This document shows, in pieces, positions 32,094-41,299 of a stretch of 64,000 nucleotides of DNA. How positions within the stretch are numbered: position 1 is the stretch's first letter; each line of letters starts with the position of its first letter. Both the position numbers and the translations under genes were made by a program. The stretch is from Novosphingobium sp. 28-62-57. GTDB taxonomy: Bacteria > Pseudomonadota > Alphaproteobacteria > Sphingomonadales > Sphingomonadaceae. The notes beneath the pieces were generated by a model. It was not told where the DNA came from and ran no database searches. It saw only the letters and a list, made by a program, of their open reading frames with translations. The stretch covers positions 1 to 64,000 of the forward strand of contig NCGO01000018.1 in NCBI GenBank assembly GCA_002256985.1, in the 5' to 3' direction.

Positions 32094-32909
32094 ATGGGTA
32101 TCATGGTGATGAGACGACTGGTGAACCGGGTGATGGCCCCCGCCTTGGCAGCGATGCTGATGCTGGCGGGCAATCCGGTGGCGGCGCAAGTGGAATCGGT
32201 TGATCCCAATGCAGTGATTGACGGGGATCTGATTGCGCCGGGTTCTGCGCCTCCTGCCCCTGTCGCCACGCCTGCCGGATCGGAAGTGGGCACGCTTCCC
32301 GCTCTGCCCGCCGATCAGCCAGCGCCGCCGCCTGCAGGCGCGCCTTATGTTCCGCCCGTGAACGGCCAACCTGCGGATATGCTGCCAACGGGGCCCGCCC
32401 CTGCGGCCTCGCCATCGGCTGGCGCTGCGTCTTATAAAGAAGACGATCTGATCGGCGCGGCCGAGGGCGTGTTTGGCAAAGGTGCCGCTGGCCTTGCCGA
32501 TGTGATCAAGGATCTGCTGAAAAAGCAGGGTGAGCCCAATGCCTATATCGTCGGGCGCGAGGCGGGTGGTGCACTGGTGGTCGGCGTCCGGTATGGTTCG
32601 GGCACGCTGCATCATAAGGTTGAGGGTGAACTGCCGGTATATTGGACCGGGCCTTCGATCGGCTTTGATGCCGGGGCCAATGCCGCGAGCACCTTCGTGC
32701 TGGTCTACAACCTCTATGACAGCAACGATCTGTACACGCGGTTTGCCGCCGGAGAGGGCCAGGCCTATCTGATCGGCGGTTTCCACGTCAGCTATATGCG
32801 CAAGGGCGACAAAGTGCTGATCCCGGTGCGGTCCGGGGCGGGGCTGCGGCTGGGCGTCAACGGCGGCTACATGAAGTTCTCGCGCAAGCAGAACTGGTTC
32901 CCGTTCTGA
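32094..32909 (+). CDS. DUF1134 (EipA-like) periplasmic protein
   Basis: About 271 residues; ATG 32094 follows GAAGGGACGGG, and ATGs at 32103 and 32109 are alternatives. A signal peptide (VNRVMAPALAAMLMLAGNPV, then AAQ) is followed by about 100 residues of proline/alanine-rich linker. The DUF1134 domain (about 115-271) includes NAYIVGREAGGALVVGVRYG, YWTGPSIGFDAGANAASTFV and the end KFSRKQNWFPF. In Brucella the family member EipA supports cell envelope integrity. The linker is longer than usual. Confidence 0.85.
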   Translation: MGIMVMRRLVNRVMAPALAAMLMLAGNPVAAQVESVDPNAVIDGDLIAPGSAPPAPVATPAGSEVGTLPALPADQPAPPPAGAPYVPPVNGQPADMLPTGPAPAASPSAGAASYKEDDLIGAAEGVFGKGAAGLADVIKDLLKKQGEPNAYIVGREAGGALVVGVRYGSGTLHHKVEGELPVYWTGPSIGFDAGANAASTFVLVYNLYDSNDLYTRFAAGEGQAYLIGGFHVSYMRKGDKVLIPVRSGAGLRLGVNGGYMKFSRKQNWFPF

Positions 32910-33038
32910 GGCGTTTTAGCAACTTCCCACCGAAATTGGCGTTACCGCCCTTATAATCGCAATGCGGGGCTTGCTCCTGACAAGTTCCGGCGGCATGGAG
33001 CCGCCGCGTTTGCTCCCCGCAATGGAAGGCCCAAGCCC

Positions 33039-34208
33039 ATGCTCGAGAACCTTGCCGCACAGCCCGCCGATGCCCTGCTGGCGCTGATCAAGCTTCACAA
33101 TGCCGATCCGCGCGCCGACAAGATTGACCTGGGCGTGGGCGTTTACCGCACATCCGAAGGCGATACGCCGGTGTTCAAGGCGATCAAGGCGGCCGAAGCG
33201 CAACTGCTGGAGACGCAAGTCTCGAAGGCCTATCTTGGCCCCGAAGGCGACATGGGCTTTGTCCACGCGCTGATTCCCTATGTGTTCGGCAAGGATTTTG
33301 ACCGGTCGACTGTCGAGGGCATGCAGGCCCCCGGCGGTACCGGCGCGGTGCGGCTAGCGGTGGAAGTGGCCAAGCGTTCGGGTGTGAAGCGCATCTGGAT
33401 GGGCACGCCGTCTTGGCCCAACCACGCGCAGATCGTGGCCGCAGTGGGCGTTGAGCTCAAGACTTTCAGCCACATGACCGCCGATGGCTTTGCCGATCTC
33501 GAAGCGCTGAAGGCTGCGCTGGCGCAGGCCGAACCGGGCGATGCGGTGCTGCTGCACGGCTGCTGCCACAACCCTACGGGCGTGGACTATACCGAAGCGC
33601 AGTGGGACGAGATCGCGCCATTGCTGGCAGAGCGTAAGGTGCTGCCGCTGATGGACCTTGCTTATCAGGGCCTCGGCGCGGGCATGGAAGCCGATGCCTA
33701 TGGCCTGCGCAAGGTGCTGTCGGTGGTGCCAGAGGCGCTGGTCGCCTATTCGTGCGACAAGAACTTCGGGCTCTATCGCGATCGCGTTGGCGCGTTCTAC
33801 GCGGTGACGTCTGATGCGACCGCGCTCGCCAATGCGATGGCAAATGGCGCGACGATTGCGCGCGCGTCATGGTCGATGCCGCCTGATCACGGCGCGGCTG
33901 CGGTGCGCCTGATCCTTGCCGATGAAGCCTTGACCGCGATGTGGCTGGCCGAGCTTGACGACATGCGCGACCGGATGCGCTGGGTGCGCGATCGCTTGGC
34001 CGCAGCGCAGCAGGTGGGGCCGATCAACATGGCACCGCTGGGCGTGCAGAACGGTCTGTTCTCGATGCTGCCGCTGAAGGCGGAGCAGATCTTGGCGATC
34101 CGTGAGAAGCACGGCGTCTATATGGCAGGGTCGGGCCGCATCAACATTGCGGGGCTGACCACGGGCAATATCGACCAGTTCGTCGAGGCGCTGCGCGACG
34201 TTGCGTAA
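33039..34208 (+). CDS. Class I aromatic amino acid aminotransferase
   Basis: 389 residues, an AspC/TyrB-type PLP enzyme moving the amino group between aspartate or aromatic amino acids and 2-oxoglutarate. Landmarks are KIDLGVGVYRTSEGDTPVF (about 28-46), the cofactor-contacting LHGCCHNPTGVDYT (about 173-186), MDLAYQGLGAG and the PLP lysine in SCDKNFGLYRDRVG (about 239-252). The C-terminal Arg-containing substrate site lies in GSGRINIAGL. Length is normal. It is a stand-alone core gene followed by a palindromic repeat. Confidence 0.92.
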   Translation: MLENLAAQPADALLALIKLHNADPRADKIDLGVGVYRTSEGDTPVFKAIKAAEAQLLETQVSKAYLGPEGDMGFVHALIPYVFGKDFDRSTVEGMQAPGGTGAVRLAVEVAKRSGVKRIWMGTPSWPNHAQIVAAVGVELKTFSHMTADGFADLEALKAALAQAEPGDAVLLHGCCHNPTGVDYTEAQWDEIAPLLAERKVLPLMDLAYQGLGAGMEADAYGLRKVLSVVPEALVAYSCDKNFGLYRDRVGAFYAVTSDATALANAMANGATIARASWSMPPDHGAAAVRLILADEALTAMWLAELDDMRDRMRWVRDRLAAAQQVGPINMAPLGVQNGLFSMLPLKAEQILAIREKHGVYMAGSGRINIAGLTTGNIDQFVEALRDVA

Positions 34209-34230
34209 TTACCGCTGAGCCCAGCGTTGT

Positions 34231-34373
34231 AGCGCCCCCGCGAAGGCGGGGGCCTCAGGCCGTTTAAGCTGCCGTTGCGTAATGACCGGCGTTTGCAGCA
34301 AAGCCTCCGTAACACCGGCGTTTGCTACACCCCTTCCGTAACAACACCGAGGTCCCCGCCTTCGCGGGGACGC
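34231..34373. repeat. REP-like palindromic pair (family A)
   Basis: GCCCCCGC/GCGGGGGC hairpin at about 34234-34253 and GTCCCCGC/GCGGGGAC hairpin at 34352-34371, in opposite orientation with a spacer that contains repeated CGTAACACCGGCGTTTGC-like units. The same pair recurs at 41171-41253 and 42888-42972. Confidence 0.8.
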
Positions 34374-34403
34374 AGGGGTTTCTGGGTGGTGCGAGGTTTC
34401 TCG

Positions 34404-35330
34404 TCAGCCTTCCGCCTTGCGCGCTTTCTTCAACCTGCCTTGCCGCGCGATCTCTTCAGTAATCGCAGGATTGCGGAACAGCATCGCGAAAGTCTGCTTG
34501 TATTCCGGGTTCTCCGGCAGATGCGTTTGCACCGCAGCCGTGGTGGCAAGGCCGCGCTCTTCCACGCCGGTCAGGAATTCGGCGTGAGTCAGGATGTATA
34601 GCTCGTCGTTCAGGATGCCTTCGAGCACGCGTTCGCCCACCTGCTCCTTGGTCTGATACAGGTGCATGAAGTTGCCGCCCGATGCACGGCGCTTGTCCGC
34701 CTCGGCATAGCCGGTGTCGGCAAGGTCTGCGGGCCGGGTCTTGGCGGCATCGGCGATGTTCGATTGCACCGCACCGGGGCAAAAGGCGCTACAGATCACG
34801 CCGCGTGATTCCAGTTCGGGGCGCATGCATTCCATCATCGATGTGACGGCGGCTTTGCCCGAGGAATAGATCGTGGTCATGCCCACCGGCACCAGCGCGC
34901 TCATCGATGCGGTGCACACGATGTGTCCGCCTTCGCCGTGCGACAGAATGCGCGGTAGCATGGTGACGATGCCGTTGATCGTGCCGCCAAGGTTCACACC
35001 CATGACCCAGTCCCAATCGGCATAAGTCGCAAGCTCGGTCGGGCCGACGACAGCAACCCCGGCATTGTTGACCAGGATGTGAATTTTGCCGAACCGGGCC
35101 TCCACCGCGTCCGCAACGTCTGCGAATTGGGTGCGGTTGGTGACGTCCAGTTTCACTGCCAGCACGCGGTCCCCGCCTGCCAGTTCTTCCACCGCCGAAT
35201 CGAGGTGGTCCTGGCGGATATCGGCGATAGTCACGTTCATGCCCGCGCCCAACAGCGCCTTGGCAATGCCAAGCCCGATACCGCTGGCTCCGCCTGTCAC
35301 GAACGCCGTCTTGCCCGGCAGATTTTGCAT
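34404..35330 (-). CDS. Short-chain dehydrogenase/reductase in the lignin cluster
   Basis: 308 residues from ATG 35330, preceded by GAGGAGAGG. The Rossmann motif TGGASGIGLGIAKAL (about 12-26), LVNNAGVAVVGP (about 87-98), the catalytic Ser in TASMSALVPVG and Tyr/Lys in IYSSGKAAV (about 157-165) are intact. The C-terminal 60 residues extend beyond the classical length. It is divergent from an MFS gene, and the shared intergenic region contains the putative MarR operator. A role in oxidising or reducing a side-chain alcohol of lignin dimers is inferred from this context. Confidence 0.85.
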   Translation of the reverse strand: MQNLPGKTAFVTGGASGIGLGIAKALLGAGMNVTIADIRQDHLDSAVEELAGGDRVLAVKLDVTNRTQFADVADAVEARFGKIHILVNNAGVAVVGPTELATYADWDWVMGVNLGGTINGIVTMLPRILSHGEGGHIVCTASMSALVPVGMTTIYSSGKAAVTSMMECMRPELESRGVICSAFCPGAVQSNIADAAKTRPADLADTGYAEADKRRASGGNFMHLYQTKEQVGERVLEGILNDELYILTHAEFLTGVEERGLATTAAVQTHLPENPEYKQTFAMLFRNPAITEEIARQGRLKKARKAEG

Positions 35331-35413
35331 TGGCCTCTCCTCAAGTGTCTGCCCCGGCATGCCGATATCGGTGCCGGGAATCATTTTTCACACTTGGTAT
35401 TCACCAGCCGGGA

Positions 35414-35433
35414 ATTGTATGCAAGACTAACAA
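35414..35433. promoter_or_regulatory. Putative MarR operator 1 (SDR/MFS divergent promoter)
   Basis: ATTGTATG-N5-CTAACAA. The two conserved blocks are identical to those at 46280-46299, where the MarR gene is divergent from the lignostilbene dioxygenase operon. The motif is an imperfect palindrome (TTGTnnG...CTnACAA). Confidence 0.7.
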
Positions 35434-35488
35434 TATCGACGCTGCAAAAAGTCCGGGAATGGGCAGGTGCGGCAAGAGAGGAAACGTC

Positions 35489-36892
35489 ATGGCAGGTGTT
35501 GTCGCGCACATGGATTCTGAGGTGAGTCCCGAAGCGAATAGGGTGACGGAGCGTGAATGGCCGTCGAGCGGCTCGGCCTACTGGGCCTTGTTCGTGATCG
35601 TGCTGGCCACGTTCCTGACGTTCTTCGACGCAATCACGTTCGGCATGCTGGCTGAGCGGATAAAGCGCGATTTCGGGCTCACCGACTCGCAGCTGGGCTT
35701 TCTGGCCGGGCCTGCCAGCATCATCTGCTATTTCTTCGTTGGTATTCCGTTGGCGCGGTTGGCCGATATTTATCCGCGCAAATATGTGCTGGGGGCAGGG
35801 GCCGCGCTGGTCGGCGTGATTATCGCTGCGGGCGGCCTTGCGCAAAGCTTCGGGCAGTTCGTGGGCAGCCGCGTGTTTCTGGCGGCGGGGGGATCGGCCC
35901 ATGCGCCATCGTCCTATTCGCTGCTGGCCGATGCTTTCCCGCCCAAGAAGCTGACGCGCGCCTTTGCGCTGCTGCAGTTCGGTTTCATCGGCGGGACCAC
36001 GCTGGGGCCTTTGATCGGCGGAATGCTGGTCATGGCAACAGCAGGTTGGGGCTCAACGCAGCTTGGGCCGCTGACGATCCTTGGCTGGCAGTGGATCCTG
36101 ATTTTCATGGGGCTGCCATCGTTGCTGGTGGCGCTACTGTTCCTGACCGTGAAGGAGCCGATGCGGATGGCCCCGGTTGCAGATGCGCTGCAGGTTGTGA
36201 CCGGCGGCGGTTTCTGGCGCAGCGTGGCTACATTCATGGGCCTGGATGCATTCCGTGCGATCAATGCCAAACCGCGCGTTTATTACCCGCTGTTTGGCGC
36301 ATTGGCGCTCAGCGCGGTGGAAACATTTGGCCTGCAATTCTGGCGCGTGCCCTTCATGATTCGCACCTTCGGCTGGAATGAAGGGCAAATCGGTGCGGCG
36401 CTGGGCGGGACGATTCTGGTGGCTTCGCTTTCGGGGCTGCTGCTGGGCGGCATCCTGGTGGAATGGCTGGCCAAGCGCTACAAGGACGCCAATGTGCGGG
36501 CGGCCACGTGCTGCTTTGCCGGCGTTACCGTTTGCACCATCGCTGCCATCCTGATGCCGACCGCGTGGGGTTCGCTGATCCTATTCGGCTTGTCGGGCAT
36601 GTTCGGCATAGCAGGCGCGGTGCCGCAGAATGCTGCGGTCCAACGCGTGGCCCCCAATGACATGCGCGGGCAGGTGACGGCGTTCTACCTGTTCATGTTC
36701 ACGTTCTTTGGCGCGATGGGCAGCTATGTCGTGGGCAAAGTGCAGGATGTGGTGATCGGCGATCCGGCGCAATTGTGGAAGGCGCTGCTGATCACCGCCT
36801 GCGTGCTGATGCCGCTGGCCACCTTGCTGATGTTCCGCGCGATCAAGCCCTACCGCGAGGAAGTTGAACGACTTGAAGCGCTTGGCCGGTAG
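35489..36892 (+). CDS. MFS transporter, likely for lignin-derived aromatics
   Basis: 467 residues from ATG 35489, with GAGAGGAAAC before it. Twelve hydrophobic segments are visible. The loop 2-3 signature appears as GIPLARLADIYPRKYVL (about 95-111). The first helix carries FLTFFDAITFGML. It lies directly upstream of the NTF2-fold gene and behind the MarR-type motif, so it probably imports a lignin dimer or its product. MFS membership is firm; the substrate is inferred. Confidence 0.85.
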   Translation: MAGVVAHMDSEVSPEANRVTEREWPSSGSAYWALFVIVLATFLTFFDAITFGMLAERIKRDFGLTDSQLGFLAGPASIICYFFVGIPLARLADIYPRKYVLGAGAALVGVIIAAGGLAQSFGQFVGSRVFLAAGGSAHAPSSYSLLADAFPPKKLTRAFALLQFGFIGGTTLGPLIGGMLVMATAGWGSTQLGPLTILGWQWILIFMGLPSLLVALLFLTVKEPMRMAPVADALQVVTGGGFWRSVATFMGLDAFRAINAKPRVYYPLFGALALSAVETFGLQFWRVPFMIRTFGWNEGQIGAALGGTILVASLSGLLLGGILVEWLAKRYKDANVRAATCCFAGVTVCTIAAILMPTAWGSLILFGLSGMFGIAGAVPQNAAVQRVAPNDMRGQVTAFYLFMFTFFGAMGSYVVGKVQDVVIGDPAQLWKALLITACVLMPLATLLMFRAIKPYREEVERLEALGR

Positions 36893-36929
36893 CGCTTGGC
36901 CGTTGACAGGCGCGCTTTCATCCCGCAGA

Positions 36930-36949
36930 TTGTTAGTAACACAAACTAA
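36930..36949. promoter_or_regulatory. Putative MarR operator 3 (upstream of the NTF2-fold gene)
   Basis: Read on the minus strand, this 20-bp stretch (TTAGTTTG-N5-CTAACAA) matches the 46280-46299 motif at 14 of 20 positions, including the full CTAACAA half. A TTGACA hexamer lies just upstream at 36903-36908, so a repressor here would cover the promoter region; ATG 36967 is 17 bp downstream. Confidence 0.55.
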
Positions 36950-36966
36950 ATACTTGGGAGCTGGAT

Positions 36967-37707
36967 ATGTCCGACGATAACCAGATTGCCGCGCTCGAAG
37001 CGCGCCTGAACGACCTTGAAACGCGCCTGACGATCCGTGAGGACGAGCTGGACATCCGCAAACTGCAGCACCTCTACGGCTACCTGATCGACAAGTGCAT
37101 GTATAACGAGACGGTCGATCTGTGGACCGACGATGGCGAAGTGCGCTTTTTCGGCGGGGTGTGGAAAGGCAAGGAAGGCGTGCGCCGCCTCTATGTCGAA
37201 CGCTTCCAGAAGCGCTTCACTTATGGGAACAATGGCCCGATCGACGGCTTCCTGCTCGATCATCCGCAGATGCAGGACATCATCAACATCCAGCCCGATG
37301 GCGTAACCGCGCTGGGCCGCGCGCGCTCGATGATGCAGGCCGGGCGGCACAAGGATTATGAAGGCGATGCCCCGCACCTGAAGGCGCGCCAGTGGTGGGA
37401 AGGCGGCATTTACGAGAACACCTACAAGAAGGTGGACGGGGTGTGGCGGATGCACATCCTCAACTACATGCCGATCTGGCACGCCGATTTCGAACAGGGC
37501 TGGGCGCACACGCCGCACGAATATGTGCCGTTTCCCAAGGTTACCTATCCGACTGACCCCACCGGCCCAGATGAACTGCTCGAAGGGCACTGGCTGTGGC
37601 CGACGCACAAGGTCAACGCCTTCCACATGAAGCACCCGGTGACCGGCGCGGAAATGATTCCGCAGCGCTGGCAGGGCGATATCGACCGCGAGAACGCGAA
37701 GGGCTGA
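36967..37707 (+). CDS. NTF2-fold (SnoaL-like) protein, probable diarylpropane lyase of LdpA type
   Basis: 246 residues. An N-terminal coiled helix (about 5-28) is followed by an NTF2-like alpha/beta domain (IRKLQHLYGYLIDKCMYNET, VDLWTDDGEVRFFGGVWKGK, VDGVWRMHILNYMP) and a 60-residue tail. In Novosphingobium the NTF2-fold enzyme LdpA removes formaldehyde from the beta-1 dimer 1,2-diguaiacylpropane-1,3-diol, giving lignostilbene without a cofactor. The lignostilbene dioxygenase and LigW in the same cluster, and a shared operator motif, support that role. The related PhcF/PhcG-type decarboxylase activity is an alternative. Fold is confident, activity inferred. Confidence 0.72.
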   Translation: MSDDNQIAALEARLNDLETRLTIREDELDIRKLQHLYGYLIDKCMYNETVDLWTDDGEVRFFGGVWKGKEGVRRLYVERFQKRFTYGNNGPIDGFLLDHPQMQDIINIQPDGVTALGRARSMMQAGRHKDYEGDAPHLKARQWWEGGIYENTYKKVDGVWRMHILNYMPIWHADFEQGWAHTPHEYVPFPKVTYPTDPTGPDELLEGHWLWPTHKVNAFHMKHPVTGAEMIPQRWQGDIDRENAKG

Positions 37708-37725
37708 AGTCTCCCCTTTCCCGTT

Positions 37726-37843
37726 CGTGTCGAGCGAAGTCGAGACACGTAAGCGCTGGGTATTGTGTCTCGACTTCAGGCTTCGCCTGAAGTTCACCCT
37801 GAGCAAGTCGATGGGCTCGACACGAACGGACGTTAGGGGCAGT
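37726..37843. repeat. REP-like palindromic pair (family B)
   Basis: CGTTCGTGTCGAGC near 37732 is inverted as GCTCGACACGAACG near 37814, with an inner CTTCAGGC/GCCTGAAG hairpin. A related copy lies at about 42985-43033. Confidence 0.7.
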
Positions 37844-37871
37844 TTCAGGTGCTTGTTTTGGAGTTTGCTAC

Positions 37872-39302
37872 GTGACTGCTTATCCTTCGCTTCACATGAT
37901 CATCAACGGCGAACGGGTGAGCGGCGGCGGCCGTCGCACCCACGCGGTCGCCAATCCCGCCACGGGCGAGACCATTGGGGAACTGCCGCTAGCCGATGCT
38001 GCGGACTTGGACCGCGCGCTGGAAGTTGCAGCCGAGGGCTTTCGCATCTGGCGCAATTCAACGCCGCAGCAGCGCGCCGCCGTGCTGCAGGGCGCAGCGC
38101 GGCTGATGCTGGAGCGGCAGGAGGATCTGGCGCGGATCGCGGTGATGGAAGAGGGCAAGACTCTGCCCGAAGCGCGCATTGAAGTGATGATGAACGTCGG
38201 TCTGTTCAATTTCTACGCAGGCGAAGTGTTCCGGCTTTATGGCCGCACGCTGGTACGCCCGGCGGGGCAGCGCAGCACTGTCAGTCATGAACCTGTCGGC
38301 CCGGTAGCTGCCTTTGCGCCGTGGAACTTTCCGCTGGGCAATCCGGGGCGAAAGCTGGGCGCGCCGATTGCGGCAGGCTGTTCGGTGATTCTCAAGGCGG
38401 CGGAGGAGACGCCTGCATCAGCCTTGGGCGTGCTTCAGTGCCTTCTGGACGCCGGTTTGCCCGCGCAAGTGGCGCAGGCGGTGTTCGGCGTGCCCGATGA
38501 AGTCAGCCGCCACTTGCTCGGCTCACCCATCATTCGCAAGCTGTCGTTCACCGGATCGACCGTGGTCGGCAAGCACCTGATGCGGCTGGCGGCGGACAAC
38601 ATGTTGCGCACCACGATGGAACTGGGCGGGCATGGGCCGGTCTTGGTGTTCGGCGATGCCGATATCGACAAGGCGCTCGACACCATGGTCGCCTCCAAGT
38701 TCCGCAATGCGGGCCAAGTCTGCGTTTCCCCCACGCGCTTTATCGTGGAAGAGAACTTGTTCGAACGCTTCCGCGATGGCTTTGTGGAGCGGGCAGGGCG
38801 GATCAAGGTCGGCGATGGGCTGGAGGATGGCGTGCAGATGGGGCCAATGGCCAATCCCCGCCGCCCCGAAGCGATGGACCGCCTGATCGCCGATGCCAAG
38901 TCGCGCGGCGCGACATTGCACACAGGCGGTGAGCGGCTCGGCAACGCCGGGTATTTCTATGCGCCCAGCGTGCTGTCAGAAGTGCCCCTGGATGCCCAGA
39001 TCATGAACGAAGAGCCATTCGGCCCGGTCGTGATGATCAATCCGTATCGTGGTGAAGAGGCGATGATCGCCGAGGCCAATCGCCTGCCCTATGGCCTTGC
39101 CGCCTATGCCTGGACCGATAGTGCGGCGCGGCAGAAGCGCTTGGCGCGGGAGATCGAAACCGGGATGCTGGGCATCAACACCACGATGATCGGCGGGGCC
39201 GATGCGCCGTTCGGCGGGGTCAAATGGTCGGGCCACGGGGCAGAAGATGGGCCGGAAGGCGTGATGGCCTGCATGGTGACCAAGGCCGTGCACGAAGGCT
39301 GA
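37872..39302 (+). CDS. NAD(P)-dependent aldehyde dehydrogenase, possibly vanillin dehydrogenase
   Basis: 476 residues from GTG 37872. ALDH-superfamily catalytic parts are intact: Asn in FAPWNFPLGNP (about 146-156), the cofactor motif FTGSTVVGK (about 225), Glu in TMELGGHGPV (about 247-256) and Cys in NAGQVCVSPTRF (about 278-289). It resembles succinate-semialdehyde/vanillin dehydrogenase types. The dioxygenase in this cluster yields vanillin from lignostilbene, so oxidation of vanillin (or a 5-formyl/5-carboxy derivative) to the acid is the likely role. Confidence 0.82.
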   Translation: MTAYPSLHMIINGERVSGGGRRTHAVANPATGETIGELPLADAADLDRALEVAAEGFRIWRNSTPQQRAAVLQGAARLMLERQEDLARIAVMEEGKTLPEARIEVMMNVGLFNFYAGEVFRLYGRTLVRPAGQRSTVSHEPVGPVAAFAPWNFPLGNPGRKLGAPIAAGCSVILKAAEETPASALGVLQCLLDAGLPAQVAQAVFGVPDEVSRHLLGSPIIRKLSFTGSTVVGKHLMRLAADNMLRTTMELGGHGPVLVFGDADIDKALDTMVASKFRNAGQVCVSPTRFIVEENLFERFRDGFVERAGRIKVGDGLEDGVQMGPMANPRRPEAMDRLIADAKSRGATLHTGGERLGNAGYFYAPSVLSEVPLDAQIMNEEPFGPVVMINPYRGEEAMIAEANRLPYGLAAYAWTDSAARQKRLAREIETGMLGINTTMIGGADAPFGGVKWSGHGAEDGPEGVMACMVTKAVHEG

Positions 39303-39392
39303 CCGGAAAGGTGTCGAACCTGTTGTCCAATCCGGGGCGCTCGCCCTATGGAAGGCATCGCGCTCCTGCCCGATTCCCATACGGACTTTGCC

Positions 39393-40067
39393 ATGTTCAG
39401 ACGCCTTTCCGCCGGTGTCCTGCTTTCGCTTGTGCCCCTGTCAGCCGCGCACGCCGCGCAGGAGGACGAGCAGATCTGGCTGGCCCAATTCTCGACGATC
39501 AACCTCGACAAGCGCGTGCTGCTCTTCGCCGAAGCGCAGATGCGGCTGACCGATGGCGCGGACCGGCCCAGCCAGTTCTTTCTGCGCCCGGCGCTCGGCT
39601 ATCAGGTTACCGATGCGGTCAGCGTCTATGCCGGATATGCCTGGGTCCGCGTCGAGCCGCTGAACGGGGCGGCGGTGACCGAACATCGCGCTTTTCAGCA
39701 GTTGTCGGTGCGGCTGGTCGGTGGCCCCGGAAAAGTCACCGTCAACAGCCGCACCCGGCTGGAACAGCGGTTCATTGTGGGCCGGCCCGATATGGGTTGG
39801 CGCCTGCGCAGTCTGGTGCGGGTCGATGTGCCGCTGGGCAAGGGCTTTGGCGCTATCGTGACCACCGAACCCTTTGCCAATCTGGACACGACCACGTGGG
39901 GCCAGCGGGCCGGGTTCGATCAGATTCGCGGCTTTGCCGGGATCGGCATCCCGGTGGCGCGCGGGATCGCGCTGGAAGTGGGCTATGCCGGGCAATACAC
40001 CAAACGCTTTGCGGCCCCGGACCGCATGAATCATATCGGCAGCGTGTCGTTCAACATCCGGCGTTGA
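39393..40067 (+). CDS. DUF2490 outer membrane-type protein
   Basis: 224 residues from ATG 39393. A signal peptide (MFRRLSAGVLLSLVPLSAAH, cleavage after AHA) precedes alternating beta-strand sequence (VLLFAEAQMRLTDG, FFLRPALGYQVTDAVSVYAG, TVNSRTRLEQRF) ending in SVSFNIRR. The DUF2490 family is thought to form small beta-barrels. Sitting between the aldehyde dehydrogenase and ligW, it may be an outer membrane channel for aromatic compounds, which is inference. Confidence 0.75.
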   Translation: MFRRLSAGVLLSLVPLSAAHAAQEDEQIWLAQFSTINLDKRVLLFAEAQMRLTDGADRPSQFFLRPALGYQVTDAVSVYAGYAWVRVEPLNGAAVTEHRAFQQLSVRLVGGPGKVTVNSRTRLEQRFIVGRPDMGWRLRSLVRVDVPLGKGFGAIVTTEPFANLDTTTWGQRAGFDQIRGFAGIGIPVARGIALEVGYAGQYTKRFAAPDRMNHIGSVSFNIRR

Positions 40068-40104
40068 TGCGCGGCAGGCTGCCCTTGCCCAAAGGGAGGC
40101 CTGC

Positions 40105-41160
40105 TTGACCCATGACCTGAACACCGGCGGCGATCGCGGATACTTGCGCATCGCCACCGAAGAAGCCTTTGCCACGCAAGAGATCATCGACGTCTATCTG
40201 CGCATGATCCGCGAAGGGACCGCGGACAAGGGCATGGTCTCGCTCTGGGGCTTTTACGCCACGTCTCCTTCGGAACGGGCGATGCAGATCATGGAGCGGT
40301 TGCTCGATCTGGGCGAGCGGCGGCTGGCCGATATGGACGCCACCGGCATCGACAAGGCGATCCTGGCGCTGACCTCGCCCGGCGTGCAGCCCTTGCTGGA
40401 TGCAGGCGAGGCCAAGGCCATCGCCACGCGCGCCAACGATGCGCTGGCCGCTGCTTGCGAAAAGTACCCCAGCCGCTTCATCGGCATGGGCACCGTCGCA
40501 CCGCAAGACCCGGAATGGTCGGCGCAGGAAATCCGGCGCGGCGCGACCGAACTGGGCTTCAAGGGCATCCAGATCAACAGCCACACGCAGGGGCGCTATC
40601 TGGACGAGGAATTCTACGACCCGATCTTCCGCGCGCTCGTTGATATGGACCAGCCGTTGTATATCCATCCGGCAACGCCGCCCGATGCGATGATTGCACC
40701 GATGCTCGAAGCGGGGCTGGACGGCGCGATCTTCGGCTTCGGGGTGGAAACCGGCATGCACCTGCTGCGCCTGATCACCATCGGCATTTTTGACAAGTAC
40801 CCCAGCTTGCAGATCATGGTCGGCCACATGGGCGAGGCGCTGCCCTATTGGCTCTACCGGCTGGATTACATGCACCAGGCAGGGGTGCGCTCGCAGCGCT
40901 ATGAACGCATGAAGCCGCTGAAAAAGACCATCGCCGAATATATGCGCACCAACGTGCTGGTCACCAATTCGGGCATGGCGTGGGAGCCTGCGATCAAGTT
41001 CTGCCAGCAGGTGATGGGCGAGGATCGCGTGATGTATGCGATGGACTATCCCTATCAATATGTGGCGCAGGAAGTGCGCGATATGGATTCCATGGACATG
41101 AGCGCCGAAACGAAGAAGAAGTTCTTCCAGACGAATGCGGAGAAGTGGTTCAAGCTTTGA
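40105..41160 (+). CDS. ligW: 5-carboxyvanillate decarboxylase LigW
   Basis: 351 residues from TTG or nearby start at 40105. LigW is a manganese-dependent amidohydrolase-fold enzyme turning 5-carboxyvanillate into vanillate. The known metal and catalytic positions are all present at the published numbering: E19 (ATEEAF), H188 (YIHPAT), H241 (GHMGEALPYW) and D314 (AMDYPYQY), plus R58 in SPSERAM. The C-terminus FFQTNAEKWFKL is characteristic. The sequence is very close to what I recall of the Novosphingobium aromaticivorans enzyme. 5-carboxyvanillate arises from biphenyl and phenylcoumaran-type lignin dimers. Confidence 0.95.
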   Translation: MTHDLNTGGDRGYLRIATEEAFATQEIIDVYLRMIREGTADKGMVSLWGFYATSPSERAMQIMERLLDLGERRLADMDATGIDKAILALTSPGVQPLLDAGEAKAIATRANDALAAACEKYPSRFIGMGTVAPQDPEWSAQEIRRGATELGFKGIQINSHTQGRYLDEEFYDPIFRALVDMDQPLYIHPATPPDAMIAPMLEAGLDGAIFGFGVETGMHLLRLITIGIFDKYPSLQIMVGHMGEALPYWLYRLDYMHQAGVRSQRYERMKPLKKTIAEYMRTNVLVTNSGMAWEPAIKFCQQVMGEDRVMYAMDYPYQYVAQEVRDMDSMDMSAETKKKFFQTNAEKWFKL

Positions 41161-41170
41161 AGTAAGCGCT

Positions 41171-41253
41171 GCGTCCCCGCGAAAGCGGGGACCTCAGGGT
41201 TGTTACGGAACGCTTCAGCAAAACGCCTGAGGCCCCCGCCTCCGCGGGGGCGC
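41171..41253. repeat. REP-like palindromic pair (family A)
   Basis: GTCCCCGC GAAA GCGGGGAC hairpin at the left and GCCCCCGC/GCGGGGGC hairpin at the right, spaced by TGTTACGGAACGCTTCAG. Nearly identical to 42888-42972. Confidence 0.85.
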
Positions 41254-41299
41254 AGCGAAGGCTCTGGGTGGCGTTGAGAACAAGATGACGGGAGAGCCA